DNA of 6,543 nt from Candidatus Uhrbacteria bacterium (GTDB lineage Bacteria; Patescibacteriota; Patescibacteriia; UBA9934; GWF2-40-263). Where the stretch lies: the NCBI GenBank assembly GCA_018700535.1, contig JABITQ010000081.1:1-6543 (forward strand). Reading direction: 5' to 3'. Under the pieces are notes generated by a model. The model was not told the DNA's origin. It saw nothing but the letters and a program-made list of their open reading frames with translations, and did not search any database. This document shows positions 6,301-6,543 of the stretch, in pieces; the stretch's first letter is position 1; each line of letters begins with the position of its first letter. Position numbers and translations under genes: made by a program.

Positions 6301-6543
6301 CGTGAACGTCGCTGAGGATGAAGTGGTCGCTCAGGTAAAAGCAGTTGATGCCGCACCTGTCGTTGAGAAGGAGGAAGCACAACCAAACCTCTTTGAAGCC
6401 AAAAAAGACGAAGGGGCTGCGCATACACAAACATTCGACAATCAGTCTGACGCACCAGCCTGCGACACCTGTGGATCGATCATGGTGCGCAATGCAGCGT
6501 GCTACAAGTGTCTAAACTGCGGAGCAACATCCGGTTGTTCTTA
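3362..6543 (+). CDS. nrdJ: Adenosylcobalamin-dependent class II ribonucleotide reductase, stop codon cut by the window edge
   Basis: The product reduces ribonucleotides to deoxyribonucleotides in the cytoplasm, using adenosylcobalamin to make the thiyl radical, so no NrdB-type subunit is needed. The frame is open for 1060 codons without interruption. Domains: ATP-cone at about 29-118, the allosteric on/off site for ATP and dATP; ten-stranded barrel at about 125-813; TSCPD domain at about 860-971; cysteine-rich tail at 1034-1059. Catalytic residues: radical Cys C476 in NPCSE with N474 and E478, and redox pair C266 and C487. The 11-residue step from C476 to C487 equals that in Thermotoga NrdJ. 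The PTGTIS phosphate loop is at 662-667. The tail has C1034, C1037, C1047, C1050, C1053 and C1059, for metal binding and re-reduction of the active site. Charged linkers (814-859, 972-1033) separate the last domains. ATG 3362 is the first ATG of the predicted transcript; an in-frame stop lies at 3338. The last bases, 'ta' after Ser1060, probably begin the stop codon. Regulation by NrdR, and perhaps DnaA, is indicated upstream. Confidence 0.96.
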   Translation, partial: MSDHTTKQKTEKQVSKANISDVVWEFMTSVKQVRKRSGEEQAFDAKKIHRSVHQVLIASGLKQQKLADKIAGQVMTRLTKEFDGHSTPSFSDVRENIGLCLIDNNLIHVAKRYSQYRSAGAKEEKVDTYGKGIKVDRYFTKQGAHPYDQIEWELRDAIITDSKGNTVFEQKGVEMPKSWSQTATNIVVSKYFFGTIGKADREHSVRQLVGRVASTISNWGRKDGYFQTVEDAQTFEDELHHILVNQMAAFNSPVWFNVGTTRPQQCSACFINSVDDDMRSILNLCVTEGMLFKGGSGAGSNLSTLRSSREYLGGSNGKASGPVSFMKGLDAFAGVIKSGGKTRRAAKMVILDIGHPDIDQFITCKVEEEKKAWALMDAGYDGSIDGPAYGSIYFQNANNSVRVNDEFMAAVEIGGDWDTVAVTTGEPVQTWKAQELMDLMTDAAWVCGDPGIQYDTTINKWHTCKNTDRIFASNPCSEYMFLNDSACNLASLNLLKYRKPVNGELVFDVESFKKANEIIITAMEIMVGNATYPTPAIEQNSLDYRPLGIGYANLGALLMSRGLAYDSDTGRNLAAAITSLQSGHCYLQSSKIAKEIGAFEGYKINEEPAMEVMRMHRDASYEINEEGVPEGLLTESRKAWDNVVEHGSQHGLRNAQISVLAPTGTISFLMDCDTTGVEPDIALVKYKWLVGGGMLKIVNQTVPEALTRLGYSDAERKGILDYIEEKDTIENAPNLKAEHVNVFDCAFKAANGTRTIHYMGHVKMMAAVQPFISGAISKTVNMPHEATREDIAEVYMQGWKLGLKAIAIYRDGSKRQQALTTSKEKDAKKQNAEEETKTPATIASAQVPTVKVSTNDRKLRRRRLPDERRSITHKFAVGNHEGYITVGLYDDGTPGELFLMMSKEGSVISGLIDSFATSISIGLQYGVPLEVLVNKFVHVRFEPSGYTNNPQIRIAKSIIDYIFRWLAIKFLPRESQLSVGVNVAEDEVVAQVKAVDAAPVVEKEEAQPNLFEAKKDEGAAHTQTFDNQSDAPACDTCGSIMVRNAACYKCLNCGATSGCS

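Overview
The window is 6.5 kb of bacterial DNA of moderate GC content. It is densely coded, entirely on the + strand, and reads with the standard genetic code. It holds four genes and one information-rich intergenic region. A small-genome lineage such as Patescibacteria (CPR) would fit the tight packing, weak or absent Shine-Dalgarno sites, stand-alone DEDD exonuclease and cobalamin-dependent ribonucleotide reductase. That placement is an inference from gene style only; no rRNA or other phylogenetic marker is present.

Left part (1-2445): a two-gene unit. The first gene, open at the left edge, encodes a membrane-anchored or exported TIM-barrel glycoside hydrolase-like protein with two plausible catalytic glutamates. 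Two bases after its stop begins a FAD- and NAD(P)-dependent disulfide oxidoreductase of the lipoamide dehydrogenase / mercuric reductase family. It keeps the CxxxxC redox pair but has Phe where disulfide reductases carry the catalytic His.

Middle (2446-3361): a short spacer with an extended -10 promoter lies so close to the next ATG that the mRNA should be leaderless or nearly so. It drives a 193-residue DEDDy-type 3'-5' exonuclease. The 255-base gap that follows holds a consensus DnaA box, a near-consensus sigma70 promoter (TTGACA, 17 bases, TAGAAT), two tandem NrdR boxes overlapping that promoter, and a leader of about 166 bases without a Shine-Dalgarno site.

Right part (3362-6543): the largest gene, open to the right edge, is a class II (adenosylcobalamin-dependent) ribonucleotide reductase, NrdJ. 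It has an N-terminal ATP-cone, a complete catalytic domain, a TSCPD domain and a C-terminal cysteine-rich redox tail. The window ends on 'ta' directly after the expected C-terminal residues, so the stop codon is probably completed by the next base.

The exonuclease and NrdJ both concern DNA synthesis or turnover, and each has a DnaA-type box just upstream of its promoter. The glycosidase/oxidoreductase pair appears unrelated to them. I saw no mobile element, CRISPR array, tRNA or rRNA. I did not find a clearly new multi-gene system. The most interesting content is the regulatory architecture before nrdJ and the altered active site of the oxidoreductase.
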